From contig OX337242.1 in assembly GCA_946965045.2 (NCBI GenBank), positions 310,001 through 374,000 on the forward strand: DNA of 64,000 bases, given 5' to 3'. Below, in pieces: positions 30,583-40,585 of the stretch. The notes beneath the pieces were generated by a model. The model had not been told where the DNA came from and ran no database searches. It was given only the letters and a program-made list of their open reading frames with translations. Source of the stretch: Epithemia pelagica (taxonomy: Eukaryota > Bacillariophyta > Bacillariophyceae > Surirellales > Surirellaceae). The first letter of the stretch is position 1. Every line of letters starts with the position of its first letter. The position numbers were made by a program, and so were the translations under genes.

Positions 30583-31280
30583 GATATGCCTTTATCAATA
30601 GATAGGAAAAGATCCAGGACCGTGGGCTTCTTGGTTGCTTTTATCAAGAGTCGAGAGAGTAAATAATGGGAATGTTGGACTGAATTCTCCATAGATGAGA
30701 GGCCGAAAGCCGATAGCCCACAGATGGAGAACATTCCCCATTCGCGCTTTACTTGCGGAACCTTGCGTTCTTTGGCTGTGGGTTTGGGACTCCTTGCTTC
30801 TTGAGGTACTCCTACTTTTATGTGGTAAACCTATTGTATTGTAGAAGCTTGCGAAAACTTGCGACCTTTTGACGAATCTACGAGATTCGTCACGGGACTC
30901 GTGCAGTCACGGAAATATTGCTACAATAGAGTACGCATGCTTGCAAAACGACAGGCGCGCGGTTCGCGGATAGATTTCGAGCGCGTCGAGTTGCTTCTTT
31001 TCCCTCAACAGCAACAAAAATGGCCAATCCTCTCCTAAGCGAACTACAGCCAACAGCCCGTGCTGTTTGCTGCCAAGGAACGTGGAGCCATTTCAGAAAC
31101 AGATAGAAGAGCATGCCGTCAAACAGCTTGTTGACATTTACTGGAATTCATGCTGGAAAGCGATAATCCAAAGAGAACAAACAATTGGTGTGTGTTCACA
31201 TTAGGGATCGTCTTGGGGTCGGTCGAGGAACTTTCAAACCACACACAGAGTGCCAATTGAAACGTATCATACTGGATGCC
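30583..31280. other. Intergenic, no gene seen
   Basis: This is presumed promoter sequence for the divergent genes on either side. The frame of the next gene is open from 31185, but its first ATG is at 31281. Confidence 0.4.
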
Positions 31281-32054
31281 ATGCTGCAAATGCTACCCCA
31301 AGTCACAGAGATGGCAATCGACCGCAAAACGGATCATGCAGTAAATATGGATGCTGGTATTCATTATTTTCCCGAAACGGCTGTACAAGTCATGGCCAGA
31401 GTCAAAAGGATCCTGTTTGGGCTCTTCGCATTCTTGATGCATGGTGTTCAATCGCTGTTAGTACTCTTGCAAGAATCTAGTGCATGGACTGTCAAGAACG
31501 ACCAGAGAAACTGGAAGGATAAATCGAGGGGCTCCAAAGAAGAAGAGCAGTTACTGAAACCTGCCCACCGTTCCGAGAAGGTCCTTGACCCGGAGACGAC
31601 TCGGACAGATCTACCAAGATTCCAATCCTCTTCCCACCGTCGAATGACACCATCACGACCGTCACTAGTATTCCCACATGTCCGAAAATCACAAAGAAGC
31701 GAACGGGTCCGATTCAGTCATGTTCATATTCGTAACTACAACGTTGTGACCATTGTGGACCAGGAACCCACTCCTCTGGCAGCTTGGATGATATTTTTGC
31801 CGCAAGCCTATACAGTATCTGGTTCCTTGCGGAAAAGCTTGGATTGGACCTATGGCAAGGGAGTCCAATGGTCACTGGATTCGTTTGAGTTGATGCGAGG
31901 AGGAGGAGTGCTATCGCTACCGTGCCGCCCATCTCAAACACGCAAAAAGATCTCCTTGGGCAAACCTGTCCAAGTCTCAGCCGCACACAAGCTTTTGGAA
32001 GAGAAGAGTCGCATGAATCATCTGACACCACAGGCAATCCATCATGTCAAGTAG
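31281..32054 (+). CDS. VRF-motif protein, unknown function
   Basis: The protein has 257 residues from the first in-frame ATG. A hydrophobic segment at about 39-62 (RVKRILFGLFAFLMHGVQSL) may be a membrane anchor. A basic, Glu-rich linker follows. The recognisable part is near 145-170: RVRFSHVHIRNYNVVTIVD, which parallels the RRVRFGQA / HYGIMGDNP segment of the protein at 5275-5868 and similar small diatom proteins. The rest has no motif. The gene is moderately supported: length and motif favour coding, but the start is uncertain and composition is not strongly biased. Confidence 0.55.
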   Translation: MLQMLPQVTEMAIDRKTDHAVNMDAGIHYFPETAVQVMARVKRILFGLFAFLMHGVQSLLVLLQESSAWTVKNDQRNWKDKSRGSKEEEQLLKPAHRSEKVLDPETTRTDLPRFQSSSHRRMTPSRPSLVFPHVRKSQRSERVRFSHVHIRNYNVVTIVDQEPTPLAAWMIFLPQAYTVSGSLRKSLDWTYGKGVQWSLDSFELMRGGGVLSLPCRPSQTRKKISLGKPVQVSAAHKLLEEKSRMNHLTPQAIHHVK

Positions 32055-32456
32055 ACAAGGTGGGACACAATCAGGAGCTGTGGATTATCATCGGTTTCAA
32101 AGATACCCAATAGAAGTGTTAGAATGTGTAGAAATCTTAGGAAGTGTCGGTTCCTCATTTCAAACGTTGGAAGTAGATACTACCCAACACACTCGGTTCA
32201 ATGGTCATGGTTCTGGTGGCATTGCTCGATGCTACATATGCTAAGAGAATTGTACTTGAGCGACTTCAATACAGTGTCTTCTATGATATCTTATGCGATG
32301 GTTGACTTATATTCGTTACCTTTCTATAGGATTCCCTTCCTGTCCTTTCATCCCCCGGACTGTGTTTGCTATTAAAGTGTCGACTATATATGAGAATCAA
32401 CTGTGTGAGTGTGTGCTGTAGATGGGAGTGTGCGCCAATCGCTTTCGATTTCGATA
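32055..32456. other. Convergent intergenic region
   Basis: This is the 3' flank between a plus-strand VRF gene and the minus-strand DUF6824 gene. No further gene was seen. Confidence 0.45.
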
Positions 32457-34970
32457 TTACGAGGGACGAGAGGTTCGTGGACCACCAAACGGAGCCCGCA
32501 AAACAACTGGCGCTGGTTCAATATCCAGTTCCATGACCAGTTGATCAATTCGATCTTCCTCACTCAAAATGGTGGTACTCTCAACTCGTTGTGACTCTTG
32601 TTCCTCCGCATGTTTCACGTCCTGATGTTCATCTTCTTCCATTCCATCGCTTGTCGTGGTCGTCGTCTTGCGCGTTGTCCTGGTGGTGGTGGTTTCCACT
32701 GTGGTTCTCGTGGTACTTGTTTTGGAGCGAGTGGACCACGACAGTGGATCATGTTGCAAAAAGTCTTCTCCATCGGCAAAACTTTGCGTCGCATGTAGAC
32801 CTCCCATGCGTCGACGGCCCACCACCAAGGAGGGTCGTTGTCGCCGAAACATATCACGACGACGGTCATGACCCGTGGTCGCTGCACTATCATCATCATC
32901 TTCTTCCTTTTGTGGATCGGTCGTTGGTGGTGACAGTCGACGACGACGTCGTGGTTGTTCACTATGACATCGTTCCAGACGAGGTCGTCGTTGATACTGC
33001 TGTTGTTGTTCTAGGGTCTGCGGTAGCTGTGGTTCCCATTCGGAACGATGATCATCGTCATCGGGAAAGAGTCCCCGTTTCACGGCATCCAACACGAGAG
33101 GATCGTAAAACAAGACCGTGTCTCCACCAATGACAGTATTATTGTTGTGGTCGACCAAAGGTTCATCATCAAACAACAAATCGTCCTCTTCCAATTGCCG
33201 TTTGGAAGACGAGGGCGAAGAGTCGAACCGCACGGCGGTAGCAACTCCTTCTTGCTCATCATTTGGAGGATGAGCCATTTCCCACGCCGCATGTTCCACC
33301 ACCTCGTCCAGGGAATGCGACCCTGGAGAAGAACCATGCAGGGGCGGCGAACGGCGAGACCAAGGACCAGCATCATCCGAGGATGTCAAGTCCATTTGTT
33401 CCATCATGGGATTGATGAAACAATTGGTGCGTGAGCCAGCAGCACCACGAGATGGGGAAGAATGCAAGGGTGACGAGGATGGGTGTTGGAACAGGGACGG
33501 TTCCATGCTGGAGGAAGTGTGGCTGAGGATTGGGTTCCATGTCAGGGACTGCGACATGTGGTTCCAACTGGAACGATCCATTCCAGTACTTTGTTGTTGT
33601 TGTTGTTGTTGCTCGGAAAACATATCCTGTCGTAAACTTGCTGTCAAAAAGGAGGAGGAAGAGGATGATCCATGCAAGAGCATGGATCGTGTCGTGGCCG
33701 AATCCATCCAATCGGGTGCCACCGACGGGTAAGCCGTCGTTACGGAAGCAGCACCAGGGTTGGATACTGCGGCTGCCGCAGTCAAGGGTGCATACGCAAA
33801 GGGCCGTACCGCACCGGCGGGTGGAGAATTGGAAGCCACAAGATCATGGTCGTCCGTCCTGGACCGTTCCTGTACCATGGCCGATGGAATCTGGGTCGGA
33901 GAGTGAGCCTCGGTCCGTTCTGTGCCAGTACAACTCGTCGTACTAATCGAGGATGACGATGACGTCGACATGCTGGGAATCCGCAGGGCTTGCGAGATTT
34001 TGGCCAAGGCCTTTTCTTGGGAGATTTCATACCATTCTTCTCGCTTTGTCGTGTTGCTCTTGGGCGATGACGTTGTGGTTGTTGTGGTGGTTGTGGTAGG
34101 GGCATTACTCCTGACGAGGCGCTTGTCCAAAAAGCGACCTCCTCGCGCGCGAATGGTGGCATAAATGGTATTGGAAATGGCCGTCTTGTCGGCTCGTCGT
34201 TGGGCCATGGTATACGCCGCACGATGATCGTCGACCAAGGCTCGGTACCGTCGATTGCCGACAAATTCTCGCACCTCTTGCGATCGTCCCAGCGGTACAT
34301 CCCAGTCGCCCCATCCCCGGTCGTTGGTGGTAGTGCATGTTGTTGTAGTACTACTGGAAGGAGTGGGTGGTTCGGCATGGTGGCTGCTGCTGCTACGACT
34401 CGGTTCCACAGTCTCATCTTTGAGATTTGTTTCCATTCTTCCAAGATTTTTGGGTTTGGTAGAGGATTCGACCCGAACCGTGTCGGATCCTTTGGATGCG
34501 CGACTGTGGTTGGTTCTCCTTCGCGAAGGAGAAATGGACCATGAACGAGATGACAAGTGTGGTTGTTGTTGTTGTTGGATTGGTGAGGATTGTTCTACGT
34601 GTATTCTCGTAGTGGATTCGAGTGATGTCGTCGTCAAGGCAAGCAACGCTTCGTTGTTCAACCGTGGTGTCCAATCCAAGGGAGGAACCGGGTGGTCGTT
34701 GAGTTCGTAGTTGTCGTCGTTGGGATGCGTGTCTTCATCGCCCTCGAGGGCACCAATGGGACTGGACAACAAGTCTTCGGGTGTGGGAGCATTCATGGAG
34801 TGTTGTGGTGGCTGTCGGTTGGTAGTAGTTGTAGTGTTGGTGATCAAAGTCTTGGAAAAATCTGTTGGTTTGTATCGTGAATCCGAAAGTGCTCGAGCAG
34901 TCGTACCAGTATTCGCAGTAGTAGTAGGAGGAGTCTTTGGAGAAGTAGCACGTTCCTCGTTATCGTTCAT
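32457..34970 (-). CDS. DUF6824-domain protein
   Basis: The 837-residue single-exon protein starts at the first in-frame ATG (34970). Residues about 224-330 form the DUF6824 domain, a family greatly expanded in diatoms. The domain opens with DVPLGRSQEVREFVGNRRY, then RALVDDHRAAY and IYATIRARGGRFLDKR, and, after a Thr-rich insertion, WYEISQEKALAKISQALR. The remainder is low complexity: Thr, Ser, Gln and Asp runs with scattered Arg-rich patches. The domain's biochemical role is not established; the nuclear-looking composition (basic clusters, phospho-type Ser runs) suggests a regulatory protein, which is inference. The C-terminus (IDQLVMELDIEPAPVVLRAP) is a short hydrophobic segment. Confidence 0.85.
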   Translation of the reverse strand: MNDNEERATSPKTPPTTTANTGTTARALSDSRYKPTDFSKTLITNTTTTTNRQPPQHSMNAPTPEDLLSSPIGALEGDEDTHPNDDNYELNDHPVPPLDWTPRLNNEALLALTTTSLESTTRIHVEQSSPIQQQQQPHLSSRSWSISPSRRRTNHSRASKGSDTVRVESSTKPKNLGRMETNLKDETVEPSRSSSSHHAEPPTPSSSTTTTCTTTNDRGWGDWDVPLGRSQEVREFVGNRRYRALVDDHRAAYTMAQRRADKTAISNTIYATIRARGGRFLDKRLVRSNAPTTTTTTTTTSSPKSNTTKREEWYEISQEKALAKISQALRIPSMSTSSSSSISTTSCTGTERTEAHSPTQIPSAMVQERSRTDDHDLVASNSPPAGAVRPFAYAPLTAAAAVSNPGAASVTTAYPSVAPDWMDSATTRSMLLHGSSSSSSFLTASLRQDMFSEQQQQQQQSTGMDRSSWNHMSQSLTWNPILSHTSSSMEPSLFQHPSSSPLHSSPSRGAAGSRTNCFINPMMEQMDLTSSDDAGPWSRRSPPLHGSSPGSHSLDEVVEHAAWEMAHPPNDEQEGVATAVRFDSSPSSSKRQLEEDDLLFDDEPLVDHNNNTVIGGDTVLFYDPLVLDAVKRGLFPDDDDHRSEWEPQLPQTLEQQQQYQRRPRLERCHSEQPRRRRRLSPPTTDPQKEEDDDDSAATTGHDRRRDMFRRQRPSLVVGRRRMGGLHATQSFADGEDFLQHDPLSWSTRSKTSTTRTTVETTTTRTTRKTTTTTSDGMEEDEHQDVKHAEEQESQRVESTTILSEEDRIDQLVMELDIEPAPVVLRAPFGGPRTSRPS

Positions 34971-35746
34971 GGGACATGCTCGGTCTCTTGTTGTGGGTTG
35001 CTGGTGGTGGGTGTTGGAGGAAAGGGTTGCTAATGAAACGAAAAGACTGTTGTGGGTCAAAGTCTTGGATGCTACAATTCTTTGTGGTTGATTCTTTGTG
35101 AGATCACTGCAGCACCTCCGTTGTGATTGGACACGGCAGTCGTTGGCGTGGGGCGAATTCCAGTGAGATCGTCCCCACCAGCTGCCCCAACTCGCTCCAC
35201 TGTACTTTCCGAGGCACAGTGGCGTCCCCCATAAAACACCTTGGCGATCATCCCCACATCCACAGGATGGTCAAATTATGCCATTCCTCAGTCGTGTGGG
35301 TTGGGAAACGCTAATTCGATCGTACCAAATACAGACTGTCGGGCCGGCTTGGTCCTGATCGGGTGGCATCCGAGCGACGGACGCCGTGACTGAACTCGGC
35401 ACTGTTGCGATGGATACGAATCACAACTGTTCCGCGATTCAAGAGCGATACACAATGGTAGGAGAGCAAGAGGGCCAAACAACGCAGACCCCACAATGGC
35501 ACAACGTTCTCCCTCTCCTCACCCTGAACCTATGCTACCATTATCATCGTCGTCATCATCATCATAGTTTCTTTGAGAAGTACTTTCCATTCGTAGGTGA
35601 CAACACGACATCGGAGACACAACCCGGTCGTCCTGTCCAATTGCAAATTGCGCTTTCATTCTGGTTTTGGCGGCAACACTGCGAGCGACGGTCCGTCCTT
35701 CGATCCGTTCTCGCTGCACCTTTTTCCAAAAATCACTCCTCACACC
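34971..35746. promoter_or_regulatory. Presumed divergent promoter, DUF6824 / DUF4787-like genes
   Basis: A 776-base gap separates two divergent starts. No specific element was assigned; a (CATCAT)n-type short run lies near 35547-35570. Confidence 0.35.
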
Positions 35747-36268
35747 ATGACAGTCGTACAAGCACCACCACCACAAGGTCGTCGTTCGGTACCTCCTTCT
35801 GTGGCTGGTTCCAAGAACAATCCCAAGGTGATTGCGACATGGGCCTCACCCTCTCGAACCGTCGTGTGGGCCCTCAAATTGGCTTTGGTGTTGTTGATTC
35901 TTTTGCTCTTGCCCAAACTGGTTCAGGGCAAGAACAACAACAATAACAAGAACAAGAAGAACTGGAACCACCGTCGTTTGGAATTGCGTGTGTTGCGCAA
36001 CGAGTGTTGGAAAACCACGTGTGGTTCCTGGATTCCCGAAGAACGCCTGAATTGTTTCCTTCCCTGTCTGTCTCAGACTTGTTATTCTGAAGTCTATGCC
36101 GTCGAGCCATTGGAACCGGGCGAATTGGACTATGAACGATTTCAAGATTTTGAAACCTGTCTCCGTCACGATTTGAAACAACGCAATCAAGTCCTCAAAC
36201 AAGAACAACAACAAGCACGACGACAAGAACAACAAGAACGAAAAAGGACCCAGCCAAAGGGGCGGTAG
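35747..36268 (+). CDS. Single-pass membrane protein with DUF4787-like Cys domain
   Basis: The 173-residue protein starts at the first in-frame ATG (35747). A short Pro/Ser-rich N-terminus is followed by one membrane helix at about 39-59 (TVVWALKLALVLLILLLL). A Lys/Asn run follows. A compact Cys-rich domain spans 86-139: NECWKTTCGSW, ERLNCFLPCLSQTCY, EVYAVEPLEPGELDYERF and FETCLR. The CxxxC-SxxCYxxVY...PLExGExD pattern resembles the eukaryotic DUF4787 family of small secretory-pathway proteins. The tail is Gln/Arg-rich coiled-coil-like sequence. The Cys pairs suggest disulfides in the ER lumen or outside the cell. Function is unknown. Confidence 0.78.
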   Translation: MTVVQAPPPQGRRSVPPSVAGSKNNPKVIATWASPSRTVVWALKLALVLLILLLLPKLVQGKNNNNNKNKKNWNHRRLELRVLRNECWKTTCGSWIPEERLNCFLPCLSQTCYSEVYAVEPLEPGELDYERFQDFETCLRHDLKQRNQVLKQEQQQARRQEQQERKRTQPKGR

Positions 36269-36962
36269 AGAAAAGAGTGTTTGGAACACGAGATATGATA
36301 AAGAGACACCGAGAAATCTGGTGAATCGCCGGTCATTGGTCTATCGTATCCACAGTGTTTCCGAGAGAAAAAATCTGTCACAGACATGCACACATTCGTT
36401 GGGAGAGGGTCCATGAGAAACAGTGTGTGTGCAGTGTTGTGGACATTCACAAACACAATGGCTTTTTCTCTCGCTCCTAGAGACTGTTTCATCCAAAGTG
36501 CAAGGGGGTCTTTGTGTGAATTGGTGATATACCACACACGACGCTTCAGAAGAAAGGATTGTAATCACACACTTAAACACACCGTTTCGGGGCGGACCGT
36601 CTGGGGAGACGCTCCACCAAACAACACTGCGGATGGTAGCACTCGAGTGGATCTTCCTGGGGAATCGAATTCCTGCAGAATAAAATGCCGCTAGTAGTTA
36701 AAGAGTCCATGGAACCTACGATGCGACTTGCGCATTCGTCACAAAAAAGTCCTGCTATAGCGAATTCCAAACACACATTCACAAAACGGTTCGTTTCGAG
36801 TCTATCCAACGATCCAGAACAAAGAACATCGGTGAAGAAGCAGAATTGGACAACCAGAACCAAGAATCGAGTTGTGAGCCATTCCATGCAGTATTCGGCA
36901 TGTTGTCGTTCTTGTCTTCGTCGTTGTCGTCGTCAAGAATCCGTCGGTAATACGTTCGTTTC
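36269..36962. other. Intergenic, no gene seen
   Basis: Short frames on both strands have no recognisable features. The right part is the 3' flank of the decayed DNRLRE-type gene. Confidence 0.4.
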
Positions 36963-37403
36963 TCAATCCAGCTCGCACCAAGGATCCGTATCACTGTCGT
37001 CGTTGTTGTCCTCGTTCATGTGGGATGTCAAGGCGGCATGTCGTTTCCAACGGTCACGACAACTGCGAATGCATCGCTTTGTCTCCCAAAAGACCACAAA
37101 CAGTAACAACAATCCGAGAGTGAACAGGTGGCCGCCCAAAGAATGATGCGTGCCGTTCGATCCGACAATACTTGGTCGCCGGGTGGAGAACTGGAATCTA
37201 CCGCACCATGCACCCATCCTGCATCATTATTGGTCGGAATCCACGCCCATTCCTCAGACGGCGACATGGAGGGTTGTGCGGAAGGAATGTTGGTGGTAGG
37301 CCCGTCGTTGTCGTGCACATACTTATTGGTCTCCTCCCATTGCGAATCACGCGCATCGACACCGATCCGCGTATCTTTGGTGGCCCGAAGGGTTATCCTT
37401 GTC
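36963..37403 (-). pseudogene. Decayed relative of the DNRLRE-type membrane protein
   Basis: On the minus strand, sequence after an in-frame TAG reads LTRITLRATKDTRIGVDARD, parallel to the mature start of the protein at 29038-30582 (IELTASKDTMIGIDTAN). It then jumps straight to a Pro/Ser stretch (SAQPSMSPSEEW), so most of the beta domain is missing. A frame change near 37170 leads to a clear membrane helix (GGHLFTLGLLLLFVVFWE), a basic stop-transfer (RCIRSCRDRWKRH) and an acidic tail ending DPWCELD-stop. No start codon or signal peptide is in frame upstream (TGA and TAG intervene). The deletion, frameshift and missing start make this a pseudogene, unless an unrecognised upstream exon exists. 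Confidence 0.55.
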
Positions 37404-37649
37404 AACGCAAACTAGGATCAATAAAATGCCTGAACCATGTTTTTGAAAAAATAATGTTGCTTGATTGCTTCCGTCCGCAAAAGGACTTTTCTTTCGCGAA
37501 TGGACAGCAGAAACTGTCGCATGAGTTATGGTACGCGACTGAGCGAGCGCGACTGGGGAACGAGACTCTCGAAAGTGGCGACAAGACTACCTAGTTAGGT
37601 ATCCCGGCATCCCCAAGTCCTGTTACGGTGGTTGTCGTTGTGGAAACTC

Positions 37650-40010
37650 TTAGAGTGGTTCTCGATCCTTGAGCAAAGTTGGCATGTTCATATCCTTCAT
37701 GACGGTATCCAAATACTGTCTTGTCCATTGTCCTTGGGCATTGCGAACCGCCAATTTGATAATGTTGTTGGTTGGTGAATCCTTGTCCGTGTCCTTCTGG
37801 TGGCTGTTGTTCGTCGACGCGGTCTCTTTCTCAACGTTCTTGTTGTCCGTAGTATTCGTGCTTGTTTCACAATTGGGGTCATTGGAACCATTTCGATGCA
37901 TCATGACATAAACGGCAAAGAGTGGCTGAGACGGTGCAGAAAGGACTTTCTTTTTCTTGTGGCGTTTTGTGGGACGGGTCGAGTAGGATGAAGTGGTTTC
38001 GTGTGCATGCGTCTCGTTGGAACTGTCTGGATGTTGTTCTTCTTGTGTCGGTGCTCGTGTCGCCTGCTCTTGTTGTTGTTTGCCATGAACATGAACTTGT
38101 TGCACAATGCACAATCCAGCCGATTGCGCCGCGGCCTCGACCCGATCATGATTGAGCCAATTTTCACACACCACAAATCGCCCGTGCGGAACAGCCAACC
38201 ATTGAGCGGCTGTGTGGACATAGGCTTCAATGCCACCTCGAAATTCACATCGTGCCGGAGCCGAAGCCATGGCAGTCGGCATGCCACCCTGACGAATCAC
38301 CGCACGCGTCGTGGCCAACGAAGTCGTTGTACTGGAACACGTTGCTATCGTCCTTTCTGGATCAGTCATTGGTACGGCGGGGCTTTCACGGGTGGGCCTG
38401 TCGTTGCTTGCCGCACTCGAAATGGATTCATGTACAGGATTCTCATGTTTTGGGTCATTTTTCTCGAGTGGTGACACCCGTGCGGGTTCCGGTACAACAG
38501 CTGCTTGTTTGGCACGAATGGTGGTTTGGAATTCGACCCGAAAATAGGGTGGTGTACCAGTAATTAAATCAAATGCTTGGGGATGACCCTCATGATTGAG
38601 GGGATTGTAATTGCGAAAATCAGAATGTACGACTTGGACCCAGCCATTAAGTGTGTCCTTATTGTGATTGTCAATCGAGTACCGCTTGGGTTGGTCGTCC
38701 TGTTCGTTTTCGAGTGGTTCTAAATTAAAGGAAAGCGATCGTTGGGCCAAGGCCACGGCTTGGCTTCGGGCTTCCACCCCAATGGCAGTGTGCAAGGCTA
38801 CGCCTTTTCGCACAAGACTGGACCATACCACCATTTGCAACACACTGGCATTGCCGGTTCCCAAATCCAAATAACAGAGGCGACCATTGTCCTTCTTCTT
38901 GTCTTGTCGGAGGAGCGCTGGAAATTGTTGCGCCGCACACCATGCCGTGACCAAATCGTCGGTCGTCCATCGATGATTTTGTACTTGCTGCAAAATCCGC
39001 CAGGATCCGGTCAAGCGACACAATTCTTCGCCCACACTGGGAATCCAATTATGAATCGGAAGGGCCGGGCGATTGTCGTCCTTGTTGTCCTTCTTGAATT
39101 GTTTCTTCTTGTTGTTGTTGCTGTTGGTATCCATCTCATCTACTTTGTCGGCCAAGTCATGTTGTTCTTGTTCCTGTCGTATCGTTTGTAGGACATGAGG
39201 TGTCAGATCGACATGATGGCCTTGCGCATCGGCTTGTTCCAACACTAATTTTATCCACGGTTGGTTGCCTTTTGTTTCTTGTTGCAAGGCCCAGGGCAAG
39301 GGTCCACAGGGACTATAGTCGGAGGGGAGACAGGCTCGTGTAATGCGGCCGGGACGATGAGACAAGGGCCGTGCTTTCATCCATCCACGACCCTGACATA
39401 CGCGACAAGGAGTGGATGTAGGAGTGGTTGTTGTTGAGGTACTGCTGGCTGTAGGAGTGGGTGCGTTGTTCGGAGGGCATTCGGTGTTCTGTCTCATGGT
39501 GTCGTCAGTGAGTGGTTGCTTCTTGCGTTTCTGTTTGGACGACAAAGGTTTGCTTTCCACACGACCCGATCCCTGACATTTCCAGCAGATCGGACCTCGT
39601 TCGGCCGTAGGCTCTTGGAGATTAGCTTCGCCGCTTTTTCCCTCGTACGTTTCCTCAATGAATTCTCCATCGTCTGATGCTGCTTTCAGATTGTTTTGAT
39701 GTGCTGCTGTTTTCGGTCTCATCCTTGTCGAACTTGAGGTTTGTGGAAACGGTTCCACAGAACTGGACTGGTTCCATACAGAACTCCATCCAGGAGCATC
39801 CGCCTCCAAACTAGGATTCGACATACTGCATTCGGCCAGGCCACTCCTGAAATTGGATACATCCTTGTCCCGTTTCGAAGCGCCATCATCACTCCCTCCA
39901 TGTACTATTTCTATTGCCTTTGCAGTTTCCGACTGAATCCTGGACGACGGCGAGGTGGATACAGGGAACAAGTATCGGTGCCGAAGGACGGTGGTCGGTT
40001 CCTCCTCCAT
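37650..40010 (-). CDS. TrmN6-like adenine-N6 methyltransferase with two CxxCxGxG motifs
   Basis: The 786-residue single-exon protein starts at ATG 40010. An S-adenosylmethionine site YLDLGTGNASVL lies at about 380-391 and the catalytic loop TGTPPYF at 484-490, equivalent to the (N/S)PPY(F) of N6-adenine methyltransferases. A later FRGGIEAY segment followed by GRFVVCENW matches bacterial TrmN6 (YfiC), which methylates A37 of tRNA-Val. The N-terminal third is an addition: two zinc-type motifs, CWKCQGSGR (142-150) and CRVCQGRGW (202-210), like the repeats of DnaJ, separated by a Lys/Thr-rich linker. Low-complexity insertions interrupt the catalytic domain after TPPYF and in the C-terminus. The substrate is not certain: it could be tRNA, rRNA or a protein. 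Confidence 0.82.
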   Translation of the reverse strand: MEEEPTTVLRHRYLFPVSTSPSSRIQSETAKAIEIVHGGSDDGASKRDKDVSNFRSGLAECSMSNPSLEADAPGWSSVWNQSSSVEPFPQTSSSTRMRPKTAAHQNNLKAASDDGEFIEETYEGKSGEANLQEPTAERGPICWKCQGSGRVESKPLSSKQKRKKQPLTDDTMRQNTECPPNNAPTPTASSTSTTTTPTSTPCRVCQGRGWMKARPLSHRPGRITRACLPSDYSPCGPLPWALQQETKGNQPWIKLVLEQADAQGHHVDLTPHVLQTIRQEQEQHDLADKVDEMDTNSNNNKKKQFKKDNKDDNRPALPIHNWIPSVGEELCRLTGSWRILQQVQNHRWTTDDLVTAWCAAQQFPALLRQDKKKDNGRLCYLDLGTGNASVLQMVVWSSLVRKGVALHTAIGVEARSQAVALAQRSLSFNLEPLENEQDDQPKRYSIDNHNKDTLNGWVQVVHSDFRNYNPLNHEGHPQAFDLITGTPPYFRVEFQTTIRAKQAAVVPEPARVSPLEKNDPKHENPVHESISSAASNDRPTRESPAVPMTDPERTIATCSSTTTSLATTRAVIRQGGMPTAMASAPARCEFRGGIEAYVHTAAQWLAVPHGRFVVCENWLNHDRVEAAAQSAGLCIVQQVHVHGKQQQEQATRAPTQEEQHPDSSNETHAHETTSSYSTRPTKRHKKKKVLSAPSQPLFAVYVMMHRNGSNDPNCETSTNTTDNKNVEKETASTNNSHQKDTDKDSPTNNIIKLAVRNAQGQWTRQYLDTVMKDMNMPTLLKDREPL

Positions 40011-40585
40011 GATGGTGCTTTGGGATATAGCAGTACAACACTCCTATTGGTCTTTAAAAACAAACGTTTTTGTGTTTGTGTGTCGTGATTTCAATCAAGA
40101 CTTGTCGTCGTTGTCGTCGTCGACTTATTGTTGATCCCTCTCTTTCCAACCGAGGATTCTCCTGTCGTCGTTCTTCGTTCGGTTCTCTGGTCATGGTCTG
40201 TGCTGCATCTCATCGGTCCAGAAATTGCTAATGTGAACCGCGATGGAGCTGTTAGGTAGGTAGTGGGTACTCCTAGCCCTTTCTCACTGCAATGACCCAC
40301 TGGCGAATTCCAGACTCCCCTGAGTCGCTTTTGAAGTGGATCCTATCAGCGGTCGCGGAAACCGCGGAAGCTTGGAACATCTTCGATGCAATCGTGCGTG
40401 CCGCATCGGTACTGAAATGGCCTATACACCGAGATTCATGGGGACTCGTGCCAAACTGGCAACAACGATCTTTCATCGAGTGTATATCTTTCTTTCACGC
40501 ATGCGTTGTTCATTCCTCTCATTGTTTGAGGAACGGCCAAAGCAGCAGTGAGGAGCTCAATCAAACAAACAGACGACGAATCATC
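40011..40585. promoter_or_regulatory. Presumed divergent promoter region
   Basis: This lies between the methyltransferase gene (minus) and the secreted duplicated-domain gene (plus). The plus-strand frame is open from an ATG at 40292, but that N-terminus has no signal peptide, so I treat 40292-40585 as leader. Confidence 0.4.

Noticed and set aside
40292-40585. Upstream ATG extension of the secreted duplicated-domain protein
   Set aside because: It would place 98 residues ahead of a textbook signal peptide.
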